From the NCBI GenBank assembly GCA_002839125.1, contig PGXI01000006.1:1-13275 (forward strand): a stretch of DNA of 13,275 nt. The letters run 5' to 3'. The notes beneath the pieces are model-generated. The model saw nothing but the letters and a program-made list of their open reading frames with translations. It had not been told where the DNA came from and ran no database searches. The translations under genes and the position numbers were made by a program. Shown here in pieces: positions 6,694 through 13,275 of the stretch. The stretch is from Tenericutes bacterium HGW-Tenericutes-5 (lineage in GTDB: Bacteria; Bacillota_I; Bacilli_A; Izemoplasmatales; Hujiaoplasmataceae). Position 1 is the stretch's first letter. Each line of letters begins with the position of its first letter.

Positions 6694-7710
6694 ATGAAAT
6701 ATTTAGTAACAGGTGCCACAGGGCATATAGGAAATGTTTTAGTTAGAAAACTTTATAAACTTGGTCATGAAGTGCATGCTTTAGTTATGCAAAACGATGA
6801 TATTTCAATTATTGAACCTTTTGTGACTGTAATTTATGGCGATATAACCGATAAAAATCGGTTATTTGAAGTTGTTAAAGGATATGATGCAGTCTTTCAT
6901 TTAGCAGGTATAGTTGAAATTAGACTTGGAAAGAAAAAACTGCTATACAAAGTGAATGTTGAAGGTACTAAAAACCTTCTAGAAGCTTGTCAAACAAATA
7001 AAGTTAAGCGTTTGGTTTATACCTCTAGCGTCCATGCAATAGAGGAAAAGAAGAATAATCAACTTATCGAAGAACCGTTAGAATTTAATCCGAAAAAAGT
7101 TAAAGGATATTATGCAAAAACAAAAGCAATCGCGACTGATATTGTATTGAATCAAACTTCAAAGGACTTAGAAACAGTAGTTGTCTACCCTTCAGGTATA
7201 ATTGGTCCTTATGATTACAAACTATCAAATTTCGGACAAGTTTTTACTGACTATCTATTAGGCAGGCTAACTGCTTATTTAAAAGGCGGATACAATTTTG
7301 TTGATGTAAGAGATGTCGCAGACGGAATTATTAGCGCTGCTATTAAAGGAAAAGATAAGGAAGGATACATATTATCTGGACATTCCATTAAGATAAAGGA
7401 ACTTCTTGATTACATAGCAGAATACACACATAGAAAGAAAGTTAAAACAAAACTCGCTTATTGGTTCATTTTGTCCATGAGTTATTTTGCTGAATTCATT
7501 TTTATGATTATGAGAAGGAGACCTTTATTTACTCATTACTCAATATCGGTGTTGAACTCTAATCATAACTTTTCTAATATAAAAGCAAAAAGAGAATTAG
7601 GTTTTAAAACTAGAGATATCTATACATCGATTAAAGATACAATTGATTTTGCATCTCAACATTACCTAGTGAAAGTAGGAAATAAATACCGAAAAAAAAT
7701 TATTAATTAA
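6694..7710 (+). CDS. NAD(P)-dependent epimerase/reductase (extended SDR, dihydroflavonol-reductase-like)
   Basis: An extended short-chain dehydrogenase of 338 residues. GATGHIG (7-13) is the Rossmann glycine motif, followed by a GDITD block with Asp50, HLAG (69-72), the catalytic Ser in TSS (110-112), and YAKTK with Tyr140 and Lys144. PSGIIGP (166-172) and FVDVRDVA (202-209) are further family blocks. It resembles the dihydroflavonol 4-reductase/nucleoside-diphosphate-sugar epimerase-like branch. The real substrate cannot be deduced; bacterial members act on sugars, sterol-like compounds or aldehydes. A hydrophobic, Met-rich stretch at about 255-273 (LAYWFILSMSYFAEFIF), followed by MRRR, is unusual for the family and could touch the membrane. 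The start at 6694 is chosen because AAGGAG (6681-6686) is 7 nt upstream; the longer frame from 6673 overlaps the -10 box. Confidence 0.85.
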   Translation: MKYLVTGATGHIGNVLVRKLYKLGHEVHALVMQNDDISIIEPFVTVIYGDITDKNRLFEVVKGYDAVFHLAGIVEIRLGKKKLLYKVNVEGTKNLLEACQTNKVKRLVYTSSVHAIEEKKNNQLIEEPLEFNPKKVKGYYAKTKAIATDIVLNQTSKDLETVVVYPSGIIGPYDYKLSNFGQVFTDYLLGRLTAYLKGGYNFVDVRDVADGIISAAIKGKDKEGYILSGHSIKIKELLDYIAEYTHRKKVKTKLAYWFILSMSYFAEFIFMIMRRRPLFTHYSISVLNSNHNFSNIKAKRELGFKTRDIYTSIKDTIDFASQHYLVKVGNKYRKKIIN

Positions 7711-7755
7711 ACTAGTTTAAAAAATAAATTAAATAATCTCAGATTTTTTATAAAT

Positions 7756-7795
7756 AAAGCTGCTTAATTTTCGTTTACATTAAGCTGCTTTTTTT
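7756..7795 (+). terminator. Terminator after the epimerase, overlapping the next promoter
   Basis: AAAGC-T-GCTTAAT (7756-7768) pairs with ATTAAGC-T-GCTTT (7779-7791) with a single T/T mismatch, and T runs to 7795. The -35 element of the next gene lies in the loop and right arm. Confidence 0.7.
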
Positions 7796-7803
7796 GTTAT
7801 AAT
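7774..7803 (+). promoter_or_regulatory. Predicted sigma-A promoter of the acetylesterase-like gene
   Basis: TTTACA (7774-7779, 5 of 6 to TTGACA) and a perfect TATAAT (7798-7803) are separated by 18 nt. The spacer contains the right arm and T-tract of the upstream terminator. In the leader, AGGGAT-TT-ATCCCT (7818-7831) forms a short 6-bp hairpin directly before the Shine-Dalgarno GAAAGGA (7833-7839). Confidence 0.65.
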
Positions 7804-7847
7804 ATCTCTAGTTTTATAGGGATTTATCCCTTGAAAGGATTTTTTAT

Positions 7848-9122
7848 ATGAAGAGCAACTTTGTTTTAGCAGACGTATTTAATGACAACATGGTTTTTCA
7901 GGCAGGAAAACCAATTCGCATTTTTGGTAAATGTAAAAAGAATATTGAAATTAATTTTAAACTTCTTGAAAATGAAATAAGTATTAAAACTAAGAACGAA
8001 ACATTTATGGTTGAATTCCCTAGTATCGAGGAAAGAGAAGCTTCCTTTTCTGTTACAATTCAATCTAAGAAAGATAAGATAGTTCTATATAATTGCGTTA
8101 TTGGAGATGTTTATTTATTCCTTGGCGGTATGAATATATCAATGCCATTAAGGGATAGTTATCACAATCAAGATTATGATAATTTGAGTCTTAGATTTTT
8201 CTGTTGCTCCAATGAAGATAAAGGTTGGTTAATAACTGATAAATCAAATTTTGAAGCTTGTAGCGCTTTAGCTTATCTATTCGCTAAAGGAATGCATGAA
8301 GTAATTAAAAGCCCAATCGGAATAATTAAATGTAGTCATCAAGACTCGAGAATATTTTCTTTAATGAGTAAATCTGATATTGAAGTTAACAACGAAATAA
8401 AGCTTCTTACAAGCAAATATTCTAATGAAGAAAGACTTCCTTTATATTCAAGATTAAAAGACTGTATAGTTCCTCACCAAATTAAAGCAATTATTTTCTA
8501 TCAAGGTGAAAATGATTATCCTTATTATAGCGTTTATGAAAATGCTTTAAGATCAATTATAAAAAGTTTAAGGTTTGATTTTGATGATTTAAAACTACCG
8601 ATTTTTATTATTCAAATTGCTGGGTACAATCATCCAGAAGCCGATGATTATTCAGTAAGCATGATTAGAATCGCTCAAGCTAAAGTTGCCGCAGAGAAAG
8701 AAGAAGCGTTTTTGGTTTCTGCTATTGACTTTGGTGATCCAGAAATGATTAATCCGAAAGACAAACATTTGGTAGCTAGAAGATTATCGAATGTGGTTTT
8801 AGAAAAAATCTATAAAATAGGGAAGAACAATACCTCTCCAACTTTCTTTTCTTATCAAATATTTCCAGATAAAATTACTATATTAACAAAAGATAACTAT
8901 TTAAATTTAGTCTCTAAATCGGGACAGTACTTAGGTTTTTCTTATTCTATAAATGGGATTGATTTTTATCCTATCAATGATATAACAATAACAAATAATA
9001 TTATTGAAATTAAGAAGGACAAAGATTTTAAAGAAATAAGATATGGTATAAAAAAATTCCCGATTTGCGATATAATAACATCCAATAATTTGCCATTATT
9101 ACCATTTCAAATCAAATTCTAG
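7848..9122 (+). CDS. Sialate O-acetylesterase-like protein with degenerate SGNH active site
   Basis: A 424-residue relative of the sialate O-acetylesterase (SASA, SGNH-hydrolase) family. The N-terminus LADVFNDNMVFQAGKPIRIFG (7-27) matches the family's opening jelly-roll strands, and FYQGEND (217-223) is the family's QGE block. However, the nucleophile block, normally GQSN, reads GGMN (93-96), so Met95 replaces the catalytic Ser. The block normally reading D-I-H-P-K-N-K before a VGRRL-like stretch reads MINPKDK (300-306) then HLVARRL, so Asp and His are replaced by Met and Asn. It is also shorter than the roughly 500-650 residues of typical members. No signal peptide is seen, so it is probably cytoplasmic. 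It may be a non-catalytic carbohydrate-binding derivative, or use other residues. The frame is intact, with its own promoter and terminator, so it does not look like a decaying pseudogene. Confidence 0.72.
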   Translation: MKSNFVLADVFNDNMVFQAGKPIRIFGKCKKNIEINFKLLENEISIKTKNETFMVEFPSIEEREASFSVTIQSKKDKIVLYNCVIGDVYLFLGGMNISMPLRDSYHNQDYDNLSLRFFCCSNEDKGWLITDKSNFEACSALAYLFAKGMHEVIKSPIGIIKCSHQDSRIFSLMSKSDIEVNNEIKLLTSKYSNEERLPLYSRLKDCIVPHQIKAIIFYQGENDYPYYSVYENALRSIIKSLRFDFDDLKLPIFIIQIAGYNHPEADDYSVSMIRIAQAKVAAEKEEAFLVSAIDFGDPEMINPKDKHLVARRLSNVVLEKIYKIGKNNTSPTFFSYQIFPDKITILTKDNYLNLVSKSGQYLGFSYSINGIDFYPINDITITNNIIEIKKDKDFKEIRYGIKKFPICDIITSNNLPLLPFQIKF

Positions 9123-9149
9123 AAAAAACCAAGTCTTCTTGGTTTTTTT
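9123..9149 (+). terminator. Rho-independent terminator after the acetylesterase-like gene
   Basis: AAAAAACCAAG (9123-9133) pairs perfectly with CTTGGTTTTTT (9138-9148) around a TCTT loop. It starts one base after the stop codon. Confidence 0.88.
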
Positions 9150-9172
9150 ATTTTATTTCTCTTTCTTTAGAG

Positions 9173-9178
9173 TATAAT
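9173..9178 (+). promoter_or_regulatory. Predicted -10 box of the helicase operon
   Basis: TATAAT is perfect but there is no convincing -35 in the T-rich sequence upstream. It would give a leader of about 17 nt ending in the Shine-Dalgarno GGGTGAT (9190-9196), 5 nt before the ATG. Confidence 0.45.
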
Positions 9179-9201
9179 ATTTATAGAACGGGTGATTAGT
9201 C

Positions 9202-11553
9202 ATGAAGGAAATATCGATTAGCGTTAAGGATATTGTTGAGCTACTTTATGGATCTGGGAATATTACTAGCACAAAAAACCTTCTTCAAAGAGCACAAGAA
9301 GGTACCGATATTCATAAATACTGGCAGAATCAATATTCAGAGACCGATAAAAAAGAGGTTGTGTGTCAAATTAAGTATGAGCAAGATGATTTAACTCTAT
9401 CAATTCAAGGAAGAATTGATGGAGTTCTTATTCGTGAAAATGAAGTCATTATTGAAGAAATCAAGTCTACTCATATGGATTTTGATCAATTGGAGTTAGA
9501 TACAACCCCTAGTCATCTTGCTCAAGCCAAAATCTACGCTTATATCTATGCAATTACAAACGACTTAAAAAGAGTTAATGTCTTATTGACCTACATTCAA
9601 GTTAACGATTTAAAGGTTAAGCAATTTAACAAATCATTTACTGTCAAACAATTAGAAGCTTATTATCTAAAGACAGTAGAAAAATATATTAAATGGGAAG
9701 AGAAAATTAGACTACATGAAGATACAAGGCAAAAGTCTATTATTGGTTTAGAGTTTCCTTTCCCGGAATATAGGCTCAATCAGAGAGAAATGATGGCATA
9801 TATATATCGTAATATTTTGAATCAAGGAAAGTTATATTTAGAAGCGCCAACGGGAATCGGAAAAACGATAGCATCACTTTTTGCAGGACTAAAAGCAATT
9901 AACAAGCCAAGACAAAAAATATTTTATAATACCGCAAAAAATGATGGGAAAAAAGTAGTAATTGATACAATTAGATTGTTAGAAGAAAAAGGTTTAGTCA
10001 CAAAAAGTATTGAAATAACTGCTAAAGATTCAATGTGTTTCTTAGATAAAAGAGATTGTGACCCCGAAGTATGCAAGTACGCAAAAGGCTATTACAGTCG
10101 AGTTTTTAAAACGATTGACGATGTCTATTCTAATGAAACTCTACTAACAAAAGAACTTATTAAAGCTTATGCAAAAAAACATACAGTATGTCCTTTTGAA
10201 CTAAGTTTGGATTTATCTAACTATGCTGATATCATTATCTGCGATTATAACTATGTCTTTGATCCAATGGCTCATTTAATAAGATACTTTGAAGACGACC
10301 AATATAATCCCATTCTTCTTTGCGATGAGGCTCATAATTTAGTGGATAGATCGAGAAAGATGTATTCATCAAGTTTGACTGAGTCAATGTTTGTTAAGGC
10401 TTTAGAAATATCACGGTATTTAAAACCGGATCCATCATATGAAATAAACCAAATTCTCGAAGTTTTTTCCGCAGCTAAAATAACTTTGCTTGAAGTCGAT
10501 TTTGTTCAAAAAGAAGAAGTGAATCCGACTCTATTATTATATCTAAGAAAGCTAGCTGTTAAACTTGATAAAATCTTCTCTGATGATAAAATCAAGTTTG
10601 AAAGACAAGAGTTACAAGATTTTTATTTTGAAGTATCACGCTTCTTAAAGATAAATGAATTTTATAATGATGACTTCGTTTATGTAATCGAAAGGTATGA
10701 AGAAGATATTATTATCTCAATCAATTGTTTGAACGCTTCCGAATTCATCAATCAAACAATTGACAATCACTGTGAAGCAGCTAACTTTTTTAGCGCTACT
10801 TTAACGCCAATGTTCTATTATAAAAGTTTAATTACCAGTAACTTAGGCGAAGACATATCCCTTATCTCCGATTTTAGTCAAAACAATTTATTATTACTAG
10901 CCATAGATGATATATCTACTAGATATAAGGATAGAGATTATTCAATCGATAAAATAGTTCAAGCAACTAAAGCGCTAGTTGAGGGTAAAAAAGGAAATTA
11001 TATTATCTTTTTCCCAAGTTATGCATATTTAAATAAGTTAGAAGGTATTTTGCTGGATGAAATTGAAAACGTTAATTTCATCTCTCAAAAAAGAAACATG
11101 TTTTCTCACGAAAGAGATGAAATGATGAATCTTTTTAAAGACCAGAGCGATGTCAGCCAAGTATTTTTGTTTGTTATGGGTGGTATATTTGGTGAATCTA
11201 TTGATCTGATTGGAGACCAATTAAGCGGCGTATTAATTGTTGGAGTTGGTTTGCCGGCAATAGCACCATTTAATAACATTTTAAAGTCTCATTATGATCT
11301 TACTTTTGATAATGGTTTTGATTATGCTTATACTTATCCAGGCTTAAACAAAGTTATACAAGCTGTTGGAAGAGTAATTAGAACAAAAACCGATAGAGGA
11401 GTAGCTCTTTTGTTGGATGATCGCTTCACAACAAGGAAGTATTTAAGATTATATCCTAAATTTTGGAGCCACTTAAGTGTTTGTAATGATATAGTTGAGT
11501 TAGGTAAAATGATAAAAGATTTTTGGAGGGATGAAGATGAAACGGTCTATTAG
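9202..11553 (+). CDS. Cas4-like nuclease fused to an iron-sulfur XPD/DinG-family DNA helicase
   Basis: A 783-residue fusion. Residues 1 to about 170 are a PD-(D/E)XK nuclease of the Cas4/RecB type: GTDIH (His39), GRIDG (Asp73), EEIK (Glu86, Lys88) and a following QAKIY (Gln108, Tyr112). The helicase begins near 185 with RLNQREMM, then Walker A APTGIGKT (215-222). Four cysteines at 279, 286, 291 and 330 are placed as in the 4Fe-4S domain of XPD and DinG. DEAH is at 375-378, SATL at 531-534, and motif VI QAVGRVIR at 720-727. Members unwind DNA 5'-3'; the nuclease active site appears intact. The nuclease lacks the extra cysteine cluster of true Cas4. A role in DNA repair or processing of damaged ends is inferred. 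It is the first gene of an operon and overlaps the next gene by 17 bp. Confidence 0.9.
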   Translation: MKEISISVKDIVELLYGSGNITSTKNLLQRAQEGTDIHKYWQNQYSETDKKEVVCQIKYEQDDLTLSIQGRIDGVLIRENEVIIEEIKSTHMDFDQLELDTTPSHLAQAKIYAYIYAITNDLKRVNVLLTYIQVNDLKVKQFNKSFTVKQLEAYYLKTVEKYIKWEEKIRLHEDTRQKSIIGLEFPFPEYRLNQREMMAYIYRNILNQGKLYLEAPTGIGKTIASLFAGLKAINKPRQKIFYNTAKNDGKKVVIDTIRLLEEKGLVTKSIEITAKDSMCFLDKRDCDPEVCKYAKGYYSRVFKTIDDVYSNETLLTKELIKAYAKKHTVCPFELSLDLSNYADIIICDYNYVFDPMAHLIRYFEDDQYNPILLCDEAHNLVDRSRKMYSSSLTESMFVKALEISRYLKPDPSYEINQILEVFSAAKITLLEVDFVQKEEVNPTLLLYLRKLAVKLDKIFSDDKIKFERQELQDFYFEVSRFLKINEFYNDDFVYVIERYEEDIIISINCLNASEFINQTIDNHCEAANFFSATLTPMFYYKSLITSNLGEDISLISDFSQNNLLLLAIDDISTRYKDRDYSIDKIVQATKALVEGKKGNYIIFFPSYAYLNKLEGILLDEIENVNFISQKRNMFSHERDEMMNLFKDQSDVSQVFLFVMGGIFGESIDLIGDQLSGVLIVGVGLPAIAPFNNILKSHYDLTFDNGFDYAYTYPGLNKVIQAVGRVIRTKTDRGVALLLDDRFTTRKYLRLYPKFWSHLSVCNDIVELGKMIKDFWRDEDETVY

Positions 11554-12589
11554 ATTTTTAAGAAGATTTATTATCTTTTTCTTGTTGAGTGTTTTTATGC
11601 TTTTAGCAGTTGTCAATGCCCCTTGGTTTTTTGTTAACTCAAAAAGCACTACAGAAGATTACAGCAGCTGGATGAGCGAAACTTTGGATGAAGATACTTT
11701 AATTATCGAGGTAAAAATGCTTGGTGCTCATGATGCTTTTTCACATGAAATAGGTATCTCATCAGATGTTGATGAAAAAAGTGCTGACGGTTTGATGACA
11801 GGTTTTATTGGTCGATTGATAAAAGGTTTTTCAATTAGGCAGTCTAAAACTCAAGTAGTTAGCGCAAAAGAACTTTTAAAATCTGGTGTAAGATACTTAG
11901 ATATGAGATTATCCTATAATGAAAAGGAAGAATCTTACTATACGGCTCATAATTATTTTTCTTCAAAAATAGATGAAGTTCTTTCGGAGATAACTTTATT
12001 TTTGAGTGAGAATCCTGGTGAGTTTGTCATCCTTGATTTGCAACATATTTATGGAGTCGACTACAATGACCAAGAAGATTTCGATGAGATTTATGAATAT
12101 TTTGAAGATTCCGGAATATTAGATTACGCAATTACTAATAATCAACAGTTATTTGAAATAACCTACGGAGATATAACTGATTCAAAAACAAAAGGCGGAT
12201 TAATCATATTATCTAAGTTTAATACGAGCAATCAATACTTTTTTGATTATGAAGCAAACATCCGTTCTAATTGGGCTAATGAAGATGAATTTGACAAAAT
12301 AATCTCTTTTCTTGAAGATGAAAAATTAAGTATTTTAACTTCTTCATATTATGGAGAATTTAGAGTAATGCAAGCTGTTGCTACAATGGAGATGAGTTTC
12401 ACAGGAATTATGAGAAGCTTCGAAACTTGGTCTCTACTTGGACGCGCTCGAGACTTCAATAAATATTTACTCGAATATGAAGGATTGGAAGCTTTGCTAA
12501 ATGTGATGCCAATCCTTATGATTGATTTTTCCACTGACTATCAAATAGTAGATGATTATATGGAGTTAATAATCTCTGCAAATCTATGA
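11537..12589 (+). CDS. Membrane-anchored PI-PLC X-domain phosphodiesterase
   Basis: A 350-residue protein: a basic N-terminus (KRSIRFLRR), one hydrophobic segment (about 10-28), then a PLC-X domain outside the membrane. Motifs, numbered from this start, are GAHDAFS (first catalytic His65), GVRYLDMRL (Asp122, Arg124), YTAHNYFS (second catalytic His138) and GEFVILDLQ. IDFSTDYQIVDD near the end fits the closing strand of the barrel. The family cleaves phosphatidylinositol or related phosphodiesters; the true substrate is unknown. An in-frame ATG at 11531 is only 1 nt after GGAGG (11525-11529). The ATG at 11537 is 7 nt after it and is therefore preferred. The gene starts inside the helicase frame, which suggests translational coupling. 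The stop is TGA, which supports the standard code. It may be surface or cell-envelope active. Confidence 0.82.
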   Translation: MKRSIRFLRRFIIFFLLSVFMLLAVVNAPWFFVNSKSTTEDYSSWMSETLDEDTLIIEVKMLGAHDAFSHEIGISSDVDEKSADGLMTGFIGRLIKGFSIRQSKTQVVSAKELLKSGVRYLDMRLSYNEKEESYYTAHNYFSSKIDEVLSEITLFLSENPGEFVILDLQHIYGVDYNDQEDFDEIYEYFEDSGILDYAITNNQQLFEITYGDITDSKTKGGLIILSKFNTSNQYFFDYEANIRSNWANEDEFDKIISFLEDEKLSILTSSYYGEFRVMQAVATMEMSFTGIMRSFETWSLLGRARDFNKYLLEYEGLEALLNVMPILMIDFSTDYQIVDDYMELIISANL

Positions 12590-12624
12590 AACATAAATAA
12601 TTATAGAGATAATAAGAGGATACT

Positions 12625-12990
12625 ATGAGTATTAAAGAACGAGCAAAAGAGTTGCAATATAAAGTCCCGGCAGTGTATATTGCGATGAGAAAAAAAGAAA
12701 CGCCAATACTCGCAAAAATATTAGCTGGATTTGTAGTTATATATACATTATCGCCAGTTGATTTAATCCCGGATTTTATACCTATTCTCGGGTTAGTTGA
12801 TGACATAATTATTTTGCCGATATTAATCAGTTTTGTTATAAAATTGATTCCTGATAACATTTGGGAAGAGTGTCAAATAGAAGCGAAAAATCTGTGGTTA
12901 AATGGAAAACCAAAGAAATGGTATTATGCGGTACCTTTTGTAGTTTGTTGGTTAGTAATAATTTATTTTATAGTTAGAATATTTATTTAA
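12625..12990 (+). CDS. YkvA-family membrane protein (DUF1232)
   Basis: A 121-residue protein with the DUF1232 signature SPVDLIPDFIPILGLVDD (43-60), lying within hydrophobic segments (about 28-42 and 58-75). A third membrane segment is at about 101-120, after the basic KPKKW. The molecular function of DUF1232 is not known. A Shine-Dalgarno AAGAGGA (12614-12620) is 4 nt before the ATG. It lies 35 nt after the PLC-X gene without a terminator, so it is probably in the same transcript. Its stop codon is only 7 nt before the tRNA. Confidence 0.85.
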   Translation: MSIKERAKELQYKVPAVYIAMRKKETPILAKILAGFVVIYTLSPVDLIPDFIPILGLVDDIIILPILISFVIKLIPDNIWEECQIEAKNLWLNGKPKKWYYAVPFVVCWLVIIYFIVRIFI

Positions 12991-12997
12991 CTTCTTT

Positions 12998-13082
12998 GCG
13001 GTCGTGGCGGAATGGTAGACGCGCTGTCTTCAGACGGCAGTATCTATAGGATGTGTGGGTTCAAATCCCATCGACCGTACCA
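12998..13082 (+). tRNA. tRNA-Leu (anticodon CAG)
   Basis: The acceptor GCGGTCG (12998-13004) pairs with CGACCGT (13072-13078), with a G1-U72 wobble; A73 and an encoded CCA end at 13082. The anticodon stem CTGTC/GGCAG (13024-13028/13036-13040) holds the loop TTCAGAC with anticodon CAG at 13031-13033. A long class II variable arm (about 13041-13053) and the T-arm GTGGG-TTCAAAT-CCCAT agree with tRNA-Leu. It reads CUG, a rare codon in the genes here. It may be released from the upstream mRNA, or use a weak promoter (TTGTTG 12945-12950, TATAGT 12969-12974) inside the DUF1232 gene. Confidence 0.95.
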
Positions 13083-13094
13083 TATAAAAAGCAT

Positions 13095-13127
13095 AGGTTT
13101 GATACAATAGATATCAGGCCTTTTTTT
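13095..13127 (+). terminator. Rho-independent terminator after tRNA-Leu
   Basis: AGGTTTGATA (13095-13104) pairs with TATCAGGCCT (13112-13121) including two G-U pairs around a 7-nt loop, followed by T to 13127. It closes the helicase-PLC-YkvA-tRNA unit. Confidence 0.8.
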
Positions 13128-13221
13128 GCGCTAAATAGAGCACTTTCAGAACTTTCAAAATAAAAAAATTATGAAAAAGTCATTTTAAAACAAGGTGAAA
13201 TTCATTAGTCAAACGAACTTC
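13128..13221. other. Intergenic sequence without recognisable gene
   Basis: About 94 AT-rich bases between the tRNA terminator and the repeat array. I see only a short tandem ACTTTCA pair (13142-13148 and 13151-13157) and an AAGGTGA string (13192-13198) with no start codon at a useful distance. If the array is the end of a mobile element, its outer boundary should lie in or near this stretch. Confidence 0.4.
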
Positions 13222-13271
13222 TACACGATTGCTTCAAAATTTACACGATTTGCCTGTGGTTTTACACGATT
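13222..13271 (+). repeat. Three spaced direct repeats TACACGATT (possible transposon end or iterons)
   Basis: Exact TACACGATT copies are at 13222-13230, 13242-13250 and 13263-13271. Their starts are 20 and 21 nt apart, about two helical turns, so bound proteins would face the same side of the DNA. Copies two and three share a longer core, TTTACACGATTT versus TTTTACACGATTT. Spacer sequences differ. The array may continue beyond the window. Known structures of this kind are the multiple transposase-binding sites at IS21-family and Tn7-like element ends, or replication/partition iterons. No transposase is visible here. Confidence 0.6.
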
Positions 13272-13275
13272 TCAG

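Noticed and set aside
11531..11536. ATG at 11531 as start of the PLC-X gene.
   Set aside because: Only 1 nt separates it from GGAGG; the in-frame ATG at 11537 has correct 7-nt spacing. The difference is two residues and does not affect function.
11537..12590. Mycoplasma-type genetic code with UGA as Trp.
   Set aside because: The PLC-X gene ends at TGA with the next gene starting in another frame soon after, and Trp is encoded by TGG throughout.
12516..12860. A 114-codon reverse-strand reading frame opposite the PLC-X end and DUF1232 gene.
   Set aside because: It overlaps two well-supported forward genes, has no family motif and no good ribosome-binding site; it is a shadow of coding sequence.
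13222..13271. Possible CRISPR array at the right edge.
   Set aside because: The repeat is only 9 bp with 11-12 nt spacers, far below CRISPR repeat and spacer sizes.

Overview
The window is AT-rich bacterial DNA. All Trp codons seen in the large reading frames are TGG and TGA acts as a stop (end of the PLC-X gene), so the standard bacterial code is in use and the UGA=Trp code of Mycoplasma is not. The low GC, strong Shine-Dalgarno sequences, U-tailed terminators after most transcription units, an AmyE-type amylase lipoprotein and a CcpA-like (cre) site suggest a fermentative low-GC Gram-positive lineage: Bacillota, or a standard-code Mollicutes relative such as Acholeplasmatales, Izemoplasmatales or Haloplasma. 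The taxonomic guess is inference only.

Layout. The left edge (1-1041) is the 3' part of an SLC45/GPH-like MFS sugar transporter. It converges on a reverse-strand GDPD phosphodiesterase (1084-1827), and the two share a bidirectional terminator. Next come single-gene units, each closed by its own hairpin: an iron-dependent alcohol dehydrogenase (1978-3153), alanine dehydrogenase (3276-4376), a lipid-anchored GH13 alpha-amylase (4518-6539), an extended-SDR epimerase/reductase (6694-7710) and a sialate O-acetylesterase-like protein (7848-9122). From 9202 there is one apparent operon: a Cas4-like nuclease/XPD-DinG helicase fusion, a membrane-anchored PLC-X domain protein overlapping it, and a YkvA/DUF1232 membrane protein. 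It is followed after only 7 nt by tRNA-Leu(CAG) and a terminator. The last 55 bases hold three spaced copies of TACACGATT that run into the window edge.

How the genes fit together. The left two thirds looks like central fermentation and carbohydrate use. The amylase cleaves starch at the cell surface and an MFS carrier may import sugars. Alcohol dehydrogenase and alanine dehydrogenase re-oxidise NAD(P)H or adjust pyruvate/alanine flux. The regulatory DNA supports this: a cre-like site lies in the ald promoter, and three AATATGAAA half-sites are arranged around the amylase -10 box. The right third is a DNA-repair/envelope operon. Points most worth a second look are the amylase operator, the acetylesterase homologue that has lost its catalytic Ser and His, the cre-like site, and the repeat array beside the tRNA, which may be the edge of a mobile element. 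I see no CRISPR array, rRNA or complete insertion sequence, and no gene-free stretch longer than 300 bases.
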